Assembly (NCBI GenBank): GCA_018268995.1
Contig: JAFDVL010000058.1
Location: forward strand, 1,178-65,177
Source: Acidobacteriota bacterium
GTDB taxonomy: Bacteria > Acidobacteriota > Blastocatellia > RBC074
Reading direction: 5' to 3'
DNA: 64,000 bases
Part shown: positions 61,610 to 64,000 of the stretch, in pieces
Layout of the letters: each line of letters starts with the position of its first letter
Position numbering within the stretch: position 1 is the first letter of the stretch
The notes under the pieces: generated by a model
Told to the model about the DNA's origin: nothing
The model's database searches: none
Seen by the model: only the letters and a program-made list of their open reading frames with translations
Translations under genes and position numbers: made by a program

Positions 61610-61879
61610 ATGACAAAAGCAGACCTTGCCCGTGCGATCTATGAAAGACACGGCGGTATCTCCAATCAGGAAGCTCAGCGAATCGTAGACTTGATCTTCG
61701 AGACGATTAAGACTCGTCTCTTAAACGGAGATGAAGTTCACATCGTTGGCTTTGGTTCATTGGAGGTCGTTACGCGTCGTGCCCGACGTGGCCGCAATCC
61801 GGTAACGGGCGAGGACATCCAGCTTCCTGAGAGACACGCCTTAGTCTTTCGTCCCTCTCGCTTGATGAAATCGCTCTGA
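61610..61879 (+). CDS. HU/IHF-family DNA-bending protein
   Basis: An 89-residue nucleoid protein. TKADLARAIYERHGGISNQEAQRIVDLIF, shortened: TKADLARAIYERHGG, and the arm region GFGSLEVVTRRARRGRNPVTGE with the DNA-intercalating Pro are typical; the name integration host factor alpha would fit the gene order. It is followed 35 bp later by a MerR gene and then tRNA-Pro, an order known from many bacteria including Acidobacteriota. Own promoter upstream. Confidence 0.94.
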   Translation: MTKADLARAIYERHGGISNQEAQRIVDLIFETIKTRLLNGDEVHIVGFGSLEVVTRRARRGRNPVTGEDIQLPERHALVFRPSRLMKSL

Positions 61880-61914
61880 AAAAGCTCTCATTATTAGGCC
61901 TCGCCCCTGATATT

Positions 61915-62418
61915 ATGGTTATGGCTATGTTGACTGCTACACATGAAGTCACGGTAATTCCGGACAAATTATTTTTTAAGATTGGTGAAGTTTGTGATCT
62001 GGTCGGTGTGCAAGCACACGTTTTGCGGTATTGGGAATCAGAGTTCCCAATGCTCCAACCGCAAAAAAATCGCGCCGGACAACGCACGTACCGTCGCAAG
62101 GACGTAGAGATGGCGCTACGAATAAAAGGCTTGCTATACGACGAAGGATTTACGATTGCGGGTGCCAAGAAAAAGCTGCAAAGCGAAGGTCGTGGCACAG
62201 GCAGATTCAAGGTTGTTCCACCGGGTGCAACCGCTGCAGATTTTGAAATTGTTGATCCGCCTGCCCCAAACATTCAAGTGGGTCAAGAAGTCCAAACCTC
62301 AGGACAAGTCAACGTCACAGCAACTATCGGTAGCCCCCTTTCGCGGGAGGCCCTGCATCGCCTGAAATTGATGCTGGAGGATATGTTGACAACCCTGAAT
62401 CGCAATGTTATAGATTGA
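61915..62418 (+). CDS. MerR-family transcriptional regulator
   Basis: A 167-residue regulator. The winged-helix domain (about 18-90) reads LFFKIGEVCDLVGVQAHVLRYWESEF, of which IGEVCDLVGV and LRYWE are the MerR marks, then RAGQRTYRRKDVEMAL. The rest is variable, and ends with a short helix (HRLKLMLEDMLTTLNRN) that may dimerise. No metal-binding Cys cluster is seen, so it is not a mercury or heavy metal sensor. The start has no strong ribosome site; ATGs at 61915, 61921 and 61927 are possible. Confidence 0.92.
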   Translation: MVMAMLTATHEVTVIPDKLFFKIGEVCDLVGVQAHVLRYWESEFPMLQPQKNRAGQRTYRRKDVEMALRIKGLLYDEGFTIAGAKKKLQSEGRGTGRFKVVPPGATAADFEIVDPPAPNIQVGQEVQTSGQVNVTATIGSPLSREALHRLKLMLEDMLTTLNRNVID

Positions 62419-62446
62419 CCCGCGTTAATTGATAACTCAATCGTTA

Positions 62447-62472
62447 AAGCCGAGAGTAACTCTCGGCTTTTT
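62447..62472 (+). terminator. Rho-independent terminator after merR
   Basis: A 10-bp perfect stem (62447-62456 and 62460-62469) with a TAA loop and a T run. It ends eight bases before the tRNA, so tRNA transcription must start in or before it. Confidence 0.9.
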
Positions 62473-62479
62473 CATTCGT

Positions 62480-62556
<77 letters not shown>

Positions 62557-62794
62557 CTTAAATTCTTTCCCTACAACAAATTCTATAAACAAACTACGTT
62601 TTATATCGCTCACTGTCACACGTTGAGTTACACAATCGCTATAAAAATCACCATTTTTCTTTTGTAAGGTCTTCCAGCGATTTGCCCTCATCTCTAAATC
62701 GTTAGCTTATTTTTCCCCGTTGAAAACAAATGCCACCTGTTACAAAACGCCAAGACTTGTAAATATCTATTGACGTTTTGTAACATCCACACCC
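62557..62794. other. Gap between tRNA-Pro and the AbiE locus
   Basis: About 240 A/T-rich bases. It contains the AbiE operator listed separately. No copy of the tRNA 3' end was seen here. Confidence 0.5.
62739..62784. promoter_or_regulatory. Inverted repeat upstream of abiE, likely AbiEi operator
   Basis: GTTACAAAACG (62739-62749) and CGTTTTGTAAC (62774-62784) are perfect 11-base inverse copies with a 24-base spacer, ending 10 bases before the abiEi start. AbiEi antitoxins are known to repress their own operon by binding such inverted repeats. Confidence 0.75.
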
Positions 62795-63327
62795 ATGCCA
62801 GCAACGACGAAAGAAAAGCTTTTAGAAAGTGCCAGAGCAAAGAAGTTTCTGCGCCCCAGTGATTTCGCGGAAATCTCAGGCGCACGGGTAATAAATTCAA
62901 CGAACAGCAAAGCTTGCTGGAAACCGCTCGCCTCGTTCCGAAAGGCGTGATCTGTCTGCTTACGGCACTTCGCTTTCACCATCTCACAACACAGAATCCT
63001 TTTGAGGTTTGGTTGGCGATTGAGGGAGAGTCACGAATGCCAAGCGTCGAACATCTTCCGCTGAGAGTCTTTCGCTTTTCGGGCCAGGCTTTCGCTGAAG
63101 GCATCGAAACATACGAAATCGAAGGCATTCCACTCAAGGTTTATTCTCCCGCCAAAACCGTTGCCGATTGTTTTAAGTACCGCAATAAGATTGGCCTCGA
63201 TGTTGCTATTGAAGCCTTGCGCGATTGCTGGCGCAAGAAAAAGGCAACGGCAGATGAACTCTGGCACTTTGCGAAAGTGTGCCGGATGGCGAACGTGATG
63301 CGCCCTTACCTGGAATCGCTCGTATGA
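62795..63327 (+). pseudogene. abiEi: abiEi antitoxin, internal deletion and frameshift
   Basis: The first frame gives ATTKEKLLESARAKKFLRPS and DFAEISGARV, the winged-helix start of AbiEi antitoxins, then goes out of frame and stops near 62947. A second frame gives EQQSLLETARLVPKGVICLL and continues through FEVWLAIEGESR to the normal C-terminus at 63327. About 30 residues that normally lie between the two parts, including the GLYRLP-type wing, are missing. So the gene carries a deletion that also shifts the frame. The C-terminal part alone could be made from a TTG at 62914, but without the DNA-binding domain. Confidence 0.8.
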
Positions 63328-64000
63328 CAACGGAAAAGAAAAACCTTGCGGCTTCGGTGCATCATCGTTTGCAAAATTACGCGAAGGCGCACGGTGAAGA
63401 TTTCAATTTGCTATTGGTACGCTTTGCCAATGAGCGCTTGCTTTATCGGCTGAGCATTTCGCCGCATAAAAACCGCTTCCTGCTCAAAGGCGCATCGCTC
63501 TTTACGCTTTGGTTCAATGCACCGCATCGCCCAACGCGCGATATTGATTTGCTTGGCTTTGGCTCAAATGAAATTGCAGACATTGAAATGGTGTTCACGG
63601 AAATCTGTCAGATCGCAGCCGACGACGGCTTAGACTTTCGCTCGGAGACCGTCAAAGGTACAGAGATCAAGGAAGGCGAAGAGTATCAAGGTGTCCGTGT
63701 TTCGTTTCTGGCGCTGCGGGGAAATGCGCGTATCAGCCTGCAATGACGTTGGGTTTGGTGATGCCGTTACGCCCAAAGCCACCAACGTAGCGTTTCCGAC
63801 CGTGCTTGATTTTCCTGTGCCAAAGCTCAAAGCCTATCCGAAAGAAACTGTCGCCGCCGAAAAGTTTGAAGCAATGGTGAAACTCGGAATGCTCAACAGT
63901 CGAATGAAAGATTTTTGGGATTTGCGGCTGATGCTCAGTGAATTCGAGTTTGACGGAGCAATCGTACAGGCAGCCATCCAAGCCATCTTTGCCCGCCGAC
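63324..64000 (+). pseudogene. abiEii: abiEii toxin, frameshifted and cut by the window end
   Basis: A nucleotidyltransferase-like toxin of the AbiE type IV system. LKGASLFTLWFNAPHRPTRDIDLLGFG shows the GS and DxD-type nucleotidyltransferase site (KGAS, TRDIDLL). At about 63743-63747 the frame breaks after ARISLQ: a stop follows at once, while another frame goes on with DVGFGDAVTP, VVAEKFEAMVKLGM-like and RMKDFWDLRLM sequence to the window end. Two bases are lost (or one gained). The start overlaps the abiEi stop by four bases. With abiEi also broken, the locus is decaying. Confidence 0.82.

Overview
The window looks like chromosomal DNA of a soil or freshwater Acidobacteriota bacterium, probably class Blastocatellia. 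This is an inference from gene content: DUF1501 and PSD1-type proteins, a DUF1800 protein with an N-terminal acidobacterial TIGR03437-like region, quinoproteins fused to cytochrome c, PEP-CTERM protein, and an HU/IHF - MerR - tRNA-Pro block. No rRNA, CRISPR array, transposase or phage gene was seen. The sequence runs off both ends; the last gene (abiEii) is cut by the window edge.

Layout. 0-8 kb: PfkB sugar kinase divergent from uvrC; a sulfatase followed by a glycoside-hydrolase-like protein; a truncated xisH with intact xisI, followed by a duplicated 3' end of the glycosidase-like gene; a PIN/DUF4411 toxin with an XRE-ImmA regulator. 8-14 kb: quinoprotein dehydrogenase, PEP-CTERM protein, DUF1501 protein, AraD1-family protein. 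14-22.5 kb: three exported protease-type proteins on one strand, namely a papain-like/DUF4384 protein and two tandem beta-propeller caspases. 22.5-33 kb: GNAT, two large PSD1 proteins, a DUF2961 (GH172-like) protein, a DUF1572 protein and a second quinoprotein. 34-38 kb: DUF1800-DUF1501 pair. 38-40.5 kb: Uma2 protein and a TIR-membrane-FGE fusion. 40.6-43.3 kb: rhaM, a dienelactone-hydrolase-like protein, and a CE15-like esterase interrupted by one in-frame stop. 43.5-50 kb: two universal stress proteins, BaiN-like flavoprotein, SDR, ceramidase-like protein, cold shock protein, cysS.

50-59.7 kb holds one minus-strand operon of seven genes: HMG-CoA reductase, UbiA prenyltransferase, PEP-synthase-like phosphotransferase, BtaA-like aminocarboxypropyl transferase, dolichol/phytol-kinase-like protein, GNAT, and an acyl-CoA-synthetase-like ligase. 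Together they suggest an isoprenoid or betaine-type lipid pathway that I do not recognise as a described one. Two of its junctions carry copies of the same short repeat, which also supplies the stop codons of two of the genes.

60-64 kb: class III aminotransferase, HU/IHF protein, MerR regulator, tRNA-Pro(GGG), then an AbiE toxin-antitoxin locus in which both genes are broken.

The strongest candidates for something undescribed are the lipid operon with its repeats, the exported papain/caspase set, and the TIR-FGE protein. Functions are assigned by reading motifs by eye; no database search was run.
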